A stretch of 64,000 bases of DNA from Siccirubricoccus soli (GTDB lineage: Bacteria; Pseudomonadota; Alphaproteobacteria; Acetobacterales; Acetobacteraceae). The DNA is taken from positions 41,354 to 105,353 of the forward strand of contig NZ_JAMZIK010000067.1 in NCBI RefSeq assembly GCF_024178315.1. Reading direction: 5' to 3'. Below, piece by piece: positions 17,117-25,842 of the stretch (positions are counted from its first letter, which is position 1; every line of letters starts with the position of its first letter). The position numbers and the translations under genes are program-made. Below the pieces are notes generated by a model. It did not search any database and was not told the origin of the DNA. It saw only the letters and a program-made list of their open reading frames with translations.

Positions 17117-17656
17117 ATGCAGCACACCCGCCTTGCCGCCATGCCCTGCCCCATCGCCCGCAGCCTCGACCGGGTCGGCGAGTGGTGGAGCATCCTCATC
17201 CTGCGGGACGCCTTCGCCGGCATGACCCGGTTCGAGCAGTTCCGCGCCAGCCTCGGCATCGCCCCCAACATGCTGACCCGCAGGCTGAACGCCCTGGTGG
17301 AGGCCGGCCTGTTGGAGCGCCGCCTCTATTCGGACCGCCCGCCACGCCATGACTATCTGCTGACCGAGCGCGGCCGGGATTTCCGCCAGGTCCTGCTGGC
17401 CCTGCTCGCCTGGGGCAACCGGCATTTCGCGCCGGAAGGGGCCAGCGTGCAGCTCATCCATGCCGAGAGCGGCGCCCTGGCCGACCCGGTGCTGGTGGAC
17501 CGCGCCACCGGCCTGCCCGTGGACGGCCCCGCCTTCCGGATCGTCCCCGGCCCGGCCGCCGGCGAGGCCACCCACCGCCGCCTCGCCCGCAGCCAGGCCG
17601 CCCCCCAAGCCAGCACCGGCCCCGCCGGGCCCGGCCCGGAAGGATCCGCCGCATGA
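17117..17656 (+). CDS. HxlR-family winged-helix transcriptional regulator
   Basis: 179 residues from ATG 17117. The HxlR domain covers about residues 10-105: CPIARSLDRVGEWWSILILRDAF, FEQFRASLGIAPNMLTRRL, then VEAGLLERR and DYLLTERGRDF. The conserved N-terminal Cys of redox- or electrophile-sensing HxlR proteins is present (Cys11). The C-terminal tail is Pro/Ala-rich. A TTG at 17096 would add seven residues but lies over the putative operator. It overlaps the MATE efflux gene by four bases, so it most likely controls that pump. Confidence 0.9.
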   Translation: MQHTRLAAMPCPIARSLDRVGEWWSILILRDAFAGMTRFEQFRASLGIAPNMLTRRLNALVEAGLLERRLYSDRPPRHDYLLTERGRDFRQVLLALLAWGNRHFAPEGASVQLIHAESGALADPVLVDRATGLPVDGPAFRIVPGPAAGEATHRRLARSQAAPQASTGPAGPGPEGSAA

Positions 17657-19071
17657 ACGCCGTCACCCCCGCCCCCGCCGCCGCCGCCGCCACAACCGCA
17701 GCGCCGGCACAGTCGCAGAGCGGGATGAACCCGCGCACCCGGCTGTTGCTGGAAGGGCCGATCCTCCCCACCCTGCTGCGGCTCGCCTGGCCCAACACCC
17801 TGGTCATGCTGGCCCAGGCCTCGGTCGGGCTGATCGAGACCTGGTGGGTCTCGCATCTCGGCACCGATGCGCTGGCCGGGCTCGCCCTGGTCTTCCCCGG
17901 CTACATGCTGATGCAGATGCTCTCCGCCGGGTCGATCGGCGGCGGCATCTCCTCCGCCATCGCCCGCGCCCTCGGCGGCGGCAGGCGGGCGGATGCGGAT
18001 GCCCTCGTCTCCCACGCCCTGCTCATCAATGGCGGGCTTGGCCTGTTCTTCAGCGCGCTCTTCCTGCTGTTCGGCCGGGAGTTCTACCAGGCGCTGGGCG
18101 GCGGGGGCGCGGCGCTCGACGCGGCGCTGGCCTATTCCGACGTGGTCTTCGCCGGGGCGGTGCTGGTCTGGCTGGGCAATGCCTTCGCCAGCGTGCTGCG
18201 CGGCACCGGCAACATGCTCCTGCCCTCCATCGCCATCATCCTCGGCGTGGTGCTGCTGCTGCCGCTCTCGCCGCTGCTGATCTACGGCCTAGGCCCGGTG
18301 CCGGCCCTCGGCGTGGCGGGGGCGGGCTGGGCGGTGGTGATCGCCTCCGCCGTCACCGCCGCACTACTGGGCTGGGCGGTCTTCACCGGCCGCAGCATCG
18401 CCCGGCCGCGCCGCACGCGGCTGCAGGCCCGGCTGTTCATGGACATTCTCCGCGTCGGTGCCGTCGCCTCCGTCAGCACCTTCCAGACGACGGCGACGGT
18501 GGCGCTGACCACCGCCCTGGTTGCCCATGCCGGGGGCACGGATGCGGTGGCCGGCTACGGCACCGGCAGCCGGCTGGAATATCTGCTCATCCCGCTGGTC
18601 TTCGGCCTGGGGGCGCCGCTGGTGGCGCTGGTCGGCACGAATATCGGCGCCGGGCAGCGGCAGCGCGCGCTGCGCATTGCGATGACCGGGGGCGGGATCG
18701 CCTTCCTGGCCTCGGAGGCCGTCGGCGTGGCGGCGGCGATCTGGCCGCGCGCCTGGCTCGGCCTGTTCGGCACCGACCCGGCGATGCTGGAGACCGGCAG
18801 CGCCTATCTGCGGCTGGTCGGGCCGGCCTATGGCTTCTTCGGCATCGGCCTCGCCCTGTACTTCGCCTCCCAGGGCGCGGGCCGGCTGCTCTGGCCGCTG
18901 GCGACCGGCTTCCTGCGGCTGGTGGTGGCGGTGATGGGCGGCCTGCTGGCGCTCTGGCTCGGGCTCGGCCTGACCGGCGTCTTCACTGCGCTCGCCGTGG
19001 CGCTGGTGGCCTATGGCGCCCTGCTGGCCAGCTTGGTGGGCGCCGGGGTGTGGTTTCGCGAGCGGGGCTGA
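17653..19071 (+). CDS. MATE-family multidrug/cation antiporter
   Basis: A 472-residue inner-membrane exporter with about 12 helices in two halves. Family marks include RLAWPNTLVMLAQASVGLIETWWV and the second-half GAPLVALVGTNIGAGQRQRA. The first 25 residues are an Ala/Pro-rich tail before the membrane part (Met25 is a possible alternative start). It is translationally coupled to the HxlR regulator, the usual arrangement for inducible efflux of toxic organics driven by Na+ or H+. Confidence 0.92.
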   Translation: MNAVTPAPAAAAATTAAPAQSQSGMNPRTRLLLEGPILPTLLRLAWPNTLVMLAQASVGLIETWWVSHLGTDALAGLALVFPGYMLMQMLSAGSIGGGISSAIARALGGGRRADADALVSHALLINGGLGLFFSALFLLFGREFYQALGGGGAALDAALAYSDVVFAGAVLVWLGNAFASVLRGTGNMLLPSIAIILGVVLLLPLSPLLIYGLGPVPALGVAGAGWAVVIASAVTAALLGWAVFTGRSIARPRRTRLQARLFMDILRVGAVASVSTFQTTATVALTTALVAHAGGTDAVAGYGTGSRLEYLLIPLVFGLGAPLVALVGTNIGAGQRQRALRIAMTGGGIAFLASEAVGVAAAIWPRAWLGLFGTDPAMLETGSAYLRLVGPAYGFFGIGLALYFASQGAGRLLWPLATGFLRLVVAVMGGLLALWLGLGLTGVFTALAVALVAYGALLASLVGAGVWFRERG

Positions 19072-19078
19072 AAGAAGA

Positions 19079-19146
19079 TTGGGGGCTCTGCCCCCAAGCC
19101 CCCGCCGGGGCCCGGACCTGGCCCCGGGCCCCGGTCCGAGTCCCCC
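19079..19146. repeat. GC-rich hairpin repeat family C, copy 1
   Basis: Contains GGGGGCTCTGCCCCC and CCGGGGCCCGGACCTGGCCCCGG-like palindromes just after the MATE stop. Related modules occur at 28671-28751 and 32845-32922. Probably acts as a transcript 3' structure. Confidence 0.6.
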
Positions 19147-19225
19147 TTGGACTTGAACCCCAGACCGGGGATGGTCCACCGCCCGGCGGGGCGCAGGGGC
19201 GGAGCATCGTCCCGCCACCCATTGT

Positions 19226-19250
19226 CCTTCCGCGGCTTGGCCGCGGAAGG
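19226..19250. repeat. hairpin repeat family E, copy 1
   Basis: CCTTCCGCGGC-TTG-GCCGCGGAAGG, an 11-bp stem lying between the convergent MATE and chemoreceptor genes, followed at 19289-19320 by a GAGCCGCGCAGCGG hairpin. The same two modules recur in the opposite order at 49960-50049. Confidence 0.6.
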
Positions 19251-19319
19251 CCGCGCAAGGGTTGGGGGATCCAGTAAATCCGGGTGCCCACGGAGCCGCG
19301 CAGCGGTTTTTGGGGAAGC

Positions 19320-21035
19320 CTAGGCCGCCCGCACCTGCGACAGGAACTCATCCACCTGCCGCCGCAGCTGCTCCGCCTCCCGCGCCAGCTCCCCCGCCGA
19401 GCCACGCACCTGCGCTGCCGCCGCGCCGGTCGCCGTCGCCCCCTCCGCCAGCCCGCCGGCGAAGCGCGAGACCTCCTCCGTTCCCCCCGCCGCGCTGCTG
19501 ACGGCGCGGATGATCTCCTGCGTCGCGGTGGATTGCTCCTCCGCCGCCGCGGCCACCTGCATGGCGATGCTCTCCACCTGTGCGATGGTGCGGGCGATGT
19601 CGCCGATGGCGGTAACGGAGGCGGTGGTCTGCGCCTGCACCGCGCCGATCTGGGCACTGATCTGCTCCGTCGCGCGGGCGGTCTGCGCCGCGAGCGTCTT
19701 CACCTCGCTCGCCACCACGGCGAAGCCCTTGCCGGCATCGCCGGCGCGGGCCGCCTCGATCGTCGCGTTCAGCGCCAGCAGGTTGGTCTGGGCCGCGATG
19801 TCGTTGATCAGCCGCACCACGTCGCCGATGCGCTGCGCCGCCTCCGCCAGCTCCTGCACCGAGGCGTTGGTGGCCGTCGCGGTCCCCGCCGCCTCCCGCG
19901 CCACGGTCGCGGTCTGGCTGATCTGCCGGGTGATCTCGGCGATGGAGGCGCCCAGCTCCTCGGCCGCCGCCGCGACGGTGCCGACCGAGCCCGAGGCCTG
20001 CTGCGCCGCCGTGGCGACGCCGCCCACCTGCTCCTGCCCGCGCCGGGCCGTCTCCGTCATGCTGGCGGCCATCGCCTCCAGCTCCGTCACCGCGGAGGCG
20101 ACGGTACGGAAGGCGCCGCTGGCATCGGCATCGAAGCGTACCACCAGCCGGGCCATGTCCTCGGCGCGCTTCGCCTTGGCCGCGGCCTCGGCCATCGCCG
20201 CCGCATCGGCCTCCTGCTTCGCCACCAGCGCCGCCTTGAACACGCCGAGGCGCTGGGCGAAGCCGCCCATCTCGGTCCGCGGCGCGAGCGGCGGGATCTC
20301 CGCCGTCAGGTCGCCGGCCGCCAGCCTCTCCATCGGCAGGGCGACGGCGGCGATGTCCCGGCCGACGCCCCGCAGGATCCAGATGGCGGCGCCGATGCCG
20401 GCCAGGATGGCCGCCAGCATCAGGCCGAGGATCATGGCGAAGCCCCTGGCGCTGATCGCCTCCGCCCGCTCCCCCGCCGCGTGGGCGCCGGCGCTGTTCA
20501 GCTCCACGAGGCGCAGCAGGATGCGCTGGGCCTCGCCGAACGCCGCCCAGACCCGGCCCTGGAAGAGCTCGATCGCCTGCTCATTCTGCAAGGCGCGGGA
20601 ATGCTGCAGGATCTGTGGCACATCGGCAAGGTAGGCCGCCCAGCGCCGCCGGAATTCCTCGAACAACGCGCGCTCCTCGGGGGAGCTGACAAGCGGCTGA
20701 TAGGCCGCCATGCCCTGCTCCAGGGCCTGCCGGTGCTGGGCCAGGTTGACCTCGATGCTGGCCATGCGGCCCTGGTCGGTGTTCAGGATATGCAGCGCCA
20801 GCTCGGCACGGTGCCGCTGGGTGAAGCGGGTGAGGTCGTTGATCGCCGCGATGCTCGGCATCCAGACCCGGCTCACCTCCTGCATCGTGGAGGAAAGCGC
20901 CTGGAAGCGGCTGATCGCCACCGCGCCGATCAGGCCGCTGAGCAGCACCAGCAGCAGCAGCGTCCCGCCCAGCTTCTCGCGGATGCGCAGCCTCGCGCCC
21001 CACCCGACCGCACCCTTCGATCCCTGCATGGCCAT
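19320..21035 (-). CDS. methyl-accepting chemotaxis protein
   Basis: A 571-residue chemoreceptor. Transmembrane helix 1 (about 22-42) and helix 2 (near 200-225) flank a four-helix-bundle ligand domain. A HAMP domain follows ([18 protein letters not shown]), then the coiled-coil signalling domain with the conserved tip around [26 protein letters not shown], which contacts CheA/CheW. There is no C-terminal CheR-binding pentapeptide. Start ATG 21035 has GGGGAG two bases upstream of it; a longer frame runs into repeat D. The ligand is unknown. A CheZ-like gene lies 1.7 kb upstream on the same strand. Confidence 0.93.
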   Translation of the reverse strand: MAMQGSKGAVGWGARLRIREKLGGTLLLLVLLSGLIGAVAISRFQALSSTMQEVSRVWMPSIAAINDLTRFTQRHRAELALHILNTDQGRMASIEVNLAQHRQALEQGMAAYQPLVSSPEERALFEEFRRRWAAYLADVPQILQHSRALQNEQAIELFQGRVWAAFGEAQRILLRLVELNSAGAHAAGERAEAISARGFAMILGLMLAAILAGIGAAIWILRGVGRDIAAVALPMERLAAGDLTAEIPPLAPRTEMGGFAQRLGVFKAALVAKQEADAAAMAEAAAKAKRAEDMARLVVRFDADASGAFRTVASAVTELEAMAASMTETARRGQEQVGGVATAAQQASGSVGTVAAAAEELGASIAEITRQISQTATVAREAAGTATATNASVQELAEAAQRIGDVVRLINDIAAQTNLLALNATIEAARAGDAGKGFAVVASEVKTLAAQTARATEQISAQIGAVQAQTTASVTAIGDIARTIAQVESIAMQVAAAAEEQSTATQEIIRAVSSAAGGTEEVSRFAGGLAEGATATGAAAAQVRGSAGELAREAEQLRRQVDEFLSQVRAA

Positions 21036-21167
21036 GGCTCCCCGGCCGCCGGCAGCGGCCCGGGCCGGGTTTATGCAGAAGGCCTGAAGATCCCGTGAGC
21101 GCCGCGCGGCGCGCCGCGTGACGATGCCGTCATGCGCGCCCGGCCGGCTCATGCCGGTCGGGCGGCG

Positions 21168-21256
21168 GGCCGGCCACTGCCGGTCCAGGGCCACGGCCGG
21201 CCTGTCCTCGAGTCCGAGGCGCAGCCGCCACGCCAACCCTGCGCGCAGGATCCGGC
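21168..21256 (-). repeat. dispersed repeat family D, copy 3 (reverse orientation)
   Basis: Read on the minus strand this is CCGGATCCTGCGCGCAGGGTTGGCGTGGCGGCTGCGC (in two blocks), matching copies 1 and 2. It sits in the 249-bp gap between the Bug gene and the chemoreceptor. The rest of the gap shows nothing. Confidence 0.68.
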
Positions 21257-21284
21257 CCGGAACGTCGGGTCCGGTCGCCAGGCA

Positions 21285-22259
21285 TCAGCCGGCGCGGATG
21301 TCGAAGCGGCGGATCACGCCGCGCCACCGGACGGAATCCGCTTCGATCAGCGCCGCGAATTCCTCGGGCGTGGAGGGCTGGGCCGGGGTGCCGAAGCCCT
21401 CGAACACCGCGCGGATCTCCGGGCGCTCCAGCGCCCGGCGGGCGGCCTCCGCCAGGGCGGCCAGCACCGGGGCGGGGGTGCCGCCCGGCGCCACCAGCCC
21501 GTAATAGATGGTCGCCGCCGCCTCGGGCTGGCCTGCCTCGGCGATGGTCGGCACGCCCGGCAGGCTGGGCAGCCGTGCCGGGCCGGTGACGGCCAGCGCC
21601 CGCAAGGTGCCGACGGAGAGCAGCGGCACCAGGGGCGGCAGGCCGGAGAACACCATGTCCAGTCGCCCGGCCAGCAGATCGTTCGCCATCTCGGCATTGC
21701 CGCGATAGGGCACGTGCACCAGCTCCACCCCCGCTGCCGCGGCGAAGGCGGCGCCCGCCAGGTGGTTGGTGCTGCCGACGCCGGAGGAGCCGAAGCTGAG
21801 CTGCCCCGGCCGGCTGCGCGCCAGCGCCACCAGCCCCGGGACATCCCGCACCGGCAGATCCTTCGCCACCGCCAGCACATTGGGCCCGAGCGCGACCAGG
21901 GAGACCGGCGCGATCTCCGTCGCCGGATCGAAGGGCATGGCCGGCATCAGATGCGGGTTGATGGAAAGCGGCCCGGGGGTGCAAAGGCCGAGCACATGCC
22001 CGTCCTTCGGCGCCTTGGCCACTGCGTCGATGCCGACATTGCCGCCGGCGCCGGCGCGGTTCTCCACCAGCACGGGCTGGCCGAGTCCCTCCCCCAGCGG
22101 CCCGGCGATGGCGCGGGCCATGAGGTCCACCGTCGCGCCCGGGGCGAAGGGCGCGATCAGCCTTATGGGGCGGTTGAAGCGTGCCTGCGCCCGGCCCGGC
22201 GCCGGGGCGAGGAGCGGCAGGGCCAAGGGAGCCGCCAGGGCGGCGCGGCGGCGGATCAT
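21285..22259 (-). CDS. Bug/TctC-family solute-binding protein
   Basis: A 324-residue periplasmic binding protein. The signal peptide is about residues 1-24 (MIRRRAALAAPLALPLLAPA). Family blocks are RPIRLIAPFAPGATVDLMAR, VENRAGAGGNVGID, LSFGSSGVGSTNHLAG, HVPYRGNAEMANDLLAG and LRALAVTGPARL. It overlaps the SnoaL-like gene by four bases, so the ligand may be related to that protein's substrate. No TctA/TctB partner is nearby. Confidence 0.92.
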   Translation of the reverse strand: MIRRRAALAAPLALPLLAPAPGRAQARFNRPIRLIAPFAPGATVDLMARAIAGPLGEGLGQPVLVENRAGAGGNVGIDAVAKAPKDGHVLGLCTPGPLSINPHLMPAMPFDPATEIAPVSLVALGPNVLAVAKDLPVRDVPGLVALARSRPGQLSFGSSGVGSTNHLAGAAFAAAAGVELVHVPYRGNAEMANDLLAGRLDMVFSGLPPLVPLLSVGTLRALAVTGPARLPSLPGVPTIAEAGQPEAAATIYYGLVAPGGTPAPVLAALAEAARRALERPEIRAVFEGFGTPAQPSTPEEFAALIEADSVRWRGVIRRFDIRAG

Positions 22260-22684
22260 CGCTTCAGCCCCAGCTCGCCGGCGATGTCGTTGTGGATCTC
22301 CCGGTGGCGGAAGCGCCAGCCGGCCTGGGTGCGCACCACCTCGTCCTCGTAGGTGCCGGCGATGGCCAGCAGCGGGCCGCCCTCGCTCTCCCGCACCATC
22401 AGAAAATTGGACTTCACCCGCGCCCGGTCGCCCTCCAGCGCGATGACGATATTGGTCGTCAGATGGCGCCGCTTCGGCCCCTCCCCCGCCACGGGCACGA
22501 TGCTGCGGGCCAGCTCCGCGATCTCCCGCGGCCCGCGCGCCTTCTGCGGGATGCGCTTCGGGCCCCATTCGGCATCCTCGGCGAAAAGGGCGCCGAATGC
22601 CTCGAACCGGCACTCATCCAGGGCGAAGCAGTAGGCAGCCAGCAATTCGCGGATGGCCTCGCGGTCCTCCAGCGCGGACGGCAT
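22256..22684 (-). CDS. SnoaL/NTF2-like protein
   Basis: 142 residues with an NTF2-like cone fold pattern: an N-terminal helix (REAIRELLAAYCFALDECRFEAFGALFAEDAEW) and C-terminal strands (TYEDEVVRTQAGWRFRHREI). Members include polyketide cyclases, dehydratases and small dioxygenase subunits, so the reaction cannot be assigned. ATG 22684 has GGGGGAA upstream; ATG 22696 is an alternative. It is coupled to the downstream Bug gene. Confidence 0.8.
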   Translation of the reverse strand: MPSALEDREAIRELLAAYCFALDECRFEAFGALFAEDAEWGPKRIPQKARGPREIAELARSIVPVAGEGPKRRHLTTNIVIALEGDRARVKSNFLMVRESEGGPLLAIAGTYEDEVVRTQAGWRFRHREIHNDIAGELGLKR

Positions 22685-22737
22685 CGTTTCCCCCATTTTC
22701 TTCCCTGCGGGAGGCTCCGCGGCGGGGCCCGTCCCTG

Positions 22738-23355
22738 TCAACCGTTCAGCAGGCGGTCGATCTCCTCCTGCGCCAGGTCGGGGCTGGATTTCGCCGCTTC
22801 GGGGACGGTGTGCATCACCTGCTTCACCTCCAGCCTCTCCTCCGGCGGGGGGGCCGCAATGGCGGGGACGATGCCTTCCAGCATCGTCTCCACCTGCTGC
22901 AGGTGCTGGATGGCGCGGCGGATGCGCTGGCCGGTGACGTCCTGGAAGGAGCAGGCCTCGAAGATCGAATTCACCTTGTCCGAGAGCACGCGGACGGAAT
23001 CGGAATCGTGGCAGCCGCTGCTGATCCAGTCCTGGATCGCCTCGGCGGCTTCCATGATGGTGTTGGCCGCCGCCTCCGTCGCCTGCACCACCGCTTCCAG
23101 TTCCAGCCCGCTGTTGCGACTGTTGGCGGCCGGGATGGCGACGAGCTTGACGATCTGCTCATGGATCTTGCCGAGCTGGCCGGTGATGTTCTCCTCGGAG
23201 AAATCCATGAGCTGGACGGTCGCCGCCACCTCGGCGCTCACCTCATGGATCCGGCGGTCGAGGAAGCTGCGCAATTCCTCGAACATCGGCAGCAATTCCG
23301 CCCGCAGCCCGGCCCGCATCTGATCCGGCAGGGGGGAGCTGGTCTCGAGCAGCAT
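22738..23355 (-). CDS. CheZ-like chemotaxis phosphatase
   Basis: A 205-residue, largely helical protein. The motif SFQDVTGQRIRRAIQHLQ (about 136-153) matches the CheZ active-site helix. Asp139 and Gln143 keep the four-residue spacing of the Asp143/Gln147 pair that dephosphorylates CheY-P in E. coli CheZ. The C-terminus ends AQEEIDRLLNG, similar both to the CheY-binding tail of CheZ and to the CheY-P-binding peptide of FliM (SQEEIDALL). GGAGG lies about 8 bases before ATG 23355. It is on the same strand as the chemoreceptor but separated by two unrelated genes; cheA, cheW and cheY are not in the window. Confidence 0.8.
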   Translation of the reverse strand: MLLETSSPLPDQMRAGLRAELLPMFEELRSFLDRRIHEVSAEVAATVQLMDFSEENITGQLGKIHEQIVKLVAIPAANSRNSGLELEAVVQATEAAANTIMEAAEAIQDWISSGCHDSDSVRVLSDKVNSIFEACSFQDVTGQRIRRAIQHLQQVETMLEGIVPAIAAPPPEERLEVKQVMHTVPEAAKSSPDLAQEEIDRLLNG

Positions 23356-23500
23356 GCGGCGGCCTCCGGGCGAGCGACAGGGCAGTCCTCCGGACATGGC
23401 ACGGGGAGTGTGAAGACCGGGTTAGGCGCGGCGCAGCCCGCGCTTCCGCGACGGGCCGGGACGGGGTAGAGGCCCCGTCCATGGGGGCAGCAGGGGCTGG

Positions 23501-24961
23501 ATGACGGTCGCGATCGATCTGGGGGCGGCGGAAGGCGGCGCGCCGGCGGTGATGGATCTGGAGGAGCTGCTGGCCACCCGCCTGCTGGTGCAGGGCAATT
23601 CCGGCTGCGGCAAATCCCACCTGCTGCGCCGGCTGATGGAGCGCAGCGCCCCCTGGGTCCAGCAGGTGGTGATCGACCCGGAGGGGGATTTCACCTCCCT
23701 GGCCGACCGCTTCGGCCACCTCGTCATCGACGCCGCGGCGCAGACCGAGCAGGGGCTGGTCCTGGCCGGGGACCGCTCCCGCCGCCACCGCGTCTCCGTG
23801 GTGCTGAACCTGGAGGGGCTGGACCCGGAGGGGCAGATGCGCCACGCCGCCGCCTTCCTCAACGGGCTGTTCGACGCGCCGCGGGACTATTGGACGCCGC
23901 TGCTGGTGGTGGTGGATGAGGCGCAGCTCTTCGCCCCCTCCGGTGCCGTCGAGGTGGCGGAGGAGGCCCGCCGCGCCTCGCTCGGCGCCATGACCAACCT
24001 GATGTGCCGCGGGCGGAAGCGCGGCCTGGCGGGCGTGATCGCCACCCAACGCCTGGCGAAGCTGGCGAAGAACGTCGCCGCCGAGGCCTCCAACTTCCTG
24101 ATGGGGCGGACCTTCCTCGATATCGACATGGCCCGCGCCGCCGACCTGCTGGGGATGGAGCGGCGCCAGGCGGAGATGTTCCGCGACCTGGCGCGCGGGC
24201 AGTTCATGGCCCTCGGCCCGGCGCTGAGCCGGCGGCCGGTGCGGGTGGTGGTGGGGCAGGTGGAGACGGAAAGCCGCGGCGCCGGGCCGAAGCTGACGCC
24301 GCTGCCGGCGGCGCCGCTGGAGGATGCGGCGGCGCTGATCCTGGCCGCCCCGCCGCCCTCCGAGATGCTGCGGCCGGTGCGGCGGGCGCCGCCCCCGCCC
24401 CCGCCCGATGTGCTGGCGCAATTGGCGGCCGCCCGGCCAGCGGCACCGCCGCCCCCGGCCGCGCCGCCTTCCCCCGAAGCGCTGGCCGAGCGTGCCCGGG
24501 CGCTGGCCGGGATGGTGCGGGCGGTGCTGGCGGAGGAGGAGGCGGCGTTCCGCCCGGCCTCCGTGCTGTACCAGGACTTCCTGGTCCGCTGCCGCATCGC
24601 CGCCCTGCCCGGCCCGCTGGCCGATCTGGCCGAGTTCCGCCGCCTGCTGGCGGTGGGCCGCGCGGAGGTGCCCGAGGAGGTGGCGGCGCGCGAGGAATGG
24701 CCGCAGGCGGAGGCGATGGCCGCCACGCTGCCGGAGGAGCTGCAGGGCGTCTTCCTGAAGCTGGCCGCCGCGGCGCTGGCCGGGGCGCCCTGCCCGGGGG
24801 ATGAGGAGATCGCCCGCGCCTATGGCACGCGGAGCGTCGGACGGGCGCGGCGGGCGGTGGGCTTCATCGAGGAAGCCGGGCTGGTGGTGGTGCGGGAGGA
24901 TGGGCAGGGGCGGCGGGTGGTGGCGGTTGTGGGGGCGGGGTGGGAGACGGGCATTTCTTAG
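23501..24961 (+). CDS. HerA-like ATPase with C-terminal winged-helix-like domain
   Basis: A 486-residue P-loop ATPase. Walker A is GNSGCGKS (32-39), Walker B LLVVVDEAQ (134-142), with an arginine-finger-type segment MCRGRKRGLAGVIATQR. This is the DUF87/HerA-VirD4 superfamily of hexameric DNA motors. A proline-rich linker (about 285-325, PPPPPPD and PAAPPPPAAPP) separates it from a C-terminal region ending in a helix-turn-helix-like EEIARAYGTRSVGRARRAVGFIEEAGLVVV. No NurA nuclease, HEPN or Sir2 partner is adjacent. It could be a stand-alone DNA translocase of unknown role. Start ATG 23501 follows GGGGCTGG. Confidence 0.82.
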   Translation: MTVAIDLGAAEGGAPAVMDLEELLATRLLVQGNSGCGKSHLLRRLMERSAPWVQQVVIDPEGDFTSLADRFGHLVIDAAAQTEQGLVLAGDRSRRHRVSVVLNLEGLDPEGQMRHAAAFLNGLFDAPRDYWTPLLVVVDEAQLFAPSGAVEVAEEARRASLGAMTNLMCRGRKRGLAGVIATQRLAKLAKNVAAEASNFLMGRTFLDIDMARAADLLGMERRQAEMFRDLARGQFMALGPALSRRPVRVVVGQVETESRGAGPKLTPLPAAPLEDAAALILAAPPPSEMLRPVRRAPPPPPPDVLAQLAAARPAAPPPPAAPPSPEALAERARALAGMVRAVLAEEEAAFRPASVLYQDFLVRCRIAALPGPLADLAEFRRLLAVGRAEVPEEVAAREEWPQAEAMAATLPEELQGVFLKLAAAALAGAPCPGDEEIARAYGTRSVGRARRAVGFIEEAGLVVVREDGQGRRVVAVVGAGWETGIS

Positions 24962-25152
24962 ATTTCATTGGAGAGATTGCCGCAAGCAGGTCCGTCTCCC
25001 TTTCAGCCCGCACGGGGCGCCTTGACCGCACCAAAGGGAAGCCGCTGCCAATGGTCGCTTACAGAGTTATCCGATTTTACCGAGACACATAACCCTGGCG
25101 ACCGACAACCGCACACGTTATCGTTACGATATGATCGGATGGAGGGCGCAAA

Positions 25153-25368
25153 ATGAGCTTTGAACCCGGCGATGTTGTCGTCTTGAAGTCAGGCGGCCCG
25201 AAAATGACTGTCTCTCACATAGGAACGCAGTATGATGATCGTGCGGTCGTATGCATCTGGTTTGAGGACGTCGGTAAGAAGAACGTTCAGAAATCCGGTG
25301 ACTTCCCAGCAGCAACACTTAAAAAATTTGAGCGCCACGCAATAGCTGTCAGGCGTATAATTCGCTAG
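25153..25368 (+). CDS. small YodC-like (DUF2158) protein in a lower-GC islet
   Basis: 71 residues: FEPGDVVVLKSGGPKMTV at the N-terminus, then VVCIWFEDVGKKN and FPAATLKKF, the pattern of DUF2158/YodC proteins. RBS GGAGGG precedes ATG 25153. The gene and about 350 bp around it are clearly poorer in G+C than the window and use A/T-ending codons, which suggests recent transfer. The flanks (24962-25152 and 25369-25516) hold no other gene I can support. Function of the family is unknown; it is common on mobile and plasmid DNA. Confidence 0.75.
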   Translation: MSFEPGDVVVLKSGGPKMTVSHIGTQYDDRAVVCIWFEDVGKKNVQKSGDFPAATLKKFERHAIAVRRIIR

Positions 25369-25516
25369 CATTTTGCTGCGATAAAATTTAGCCACATTAA
25401 AGAAGATGCTAGATTATACAAGCACAGTTCGGCAATATACGAATGCCCTTTGTACCGACCGCGGGAGTTTGGACAATTAAGAACAGGTCACCACTATAGG
25501 TTCATCGCCTTGCTTC

Positions 25517-25732
25517 TTAAAATACGGACCGCGCTACCAACGCGCGTACCAGCGCAGCGCCCGGAGAGTTCGGGTTGCTTGAAAGCCAAGGCAGCTTCAG
25601 CCCGTTTTCGACGAGTTGCACCAACAGCGCGCCGAACGGAATTTCGGCGCCGATCCGCTCGCTGGTCTCCCGCCGGGTCATCGCCCCCCCGCTGTACGCC
25701 TCCAGCAATTCACGCGGAATCAGGGTGCCCAT
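25517..25732 (-). CDS. small hypothetical protein, possible antitoxin/DNA-binding type
   Basis: 71 residues: a helix-turn-helix-like stretch (LLEAYSGGAMTRRETSERIG) followed by PFGALLVQLVENGLKLPWL and a Ser-Pro-Gly-containing tail. The layout resembles small antitoxin-like proteins of alphaproteobacteria, but I cannot name the family and there is no toxin gene next to it. Start ATG 25732 lies directly after repeat B copy 1, so the repeat forms its 5' leader. A longer frame reading through the repeat is not credible. Confidence 0.5.
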   Translation of the reverse strand: MGTLIPRELLEAYSGGAMTRRETSERIGAEIPFGALLVQLVENGLKLPWLSSNPNSPGAALVRALVARSVF

Positions 25733-25735
25733 GGC

Positions 25736-25810
25736 TGCCAAACTCCAGGGTTCCAAGGGCCTTTCGGCCCTTGGCGGGGCGAGCGCGAGAGGGGCGGCGC
25801 CCCTCTCGCC
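25736..25810. repeat. two-hairpin repeat family B, copy 1
   Basis: CAAACTCCAGGGTT, then hairpin 1 (CCAAGGGCC at 25753-25761 with GGCCCTTGG at 25766-25774) and hairpin 2 (GCGAGAGGGGC at 25785-25795 with GCCCCTCTCGC at 25799-25809). Other copies are at 43109-43179 and 63845-63916. Paired changes between copies keep both stems. Confidence 0.88.
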
Positions 25811-25842
25811 CTTGCCGTAGCTAGGCCGCTTCGGCGGGCGCT

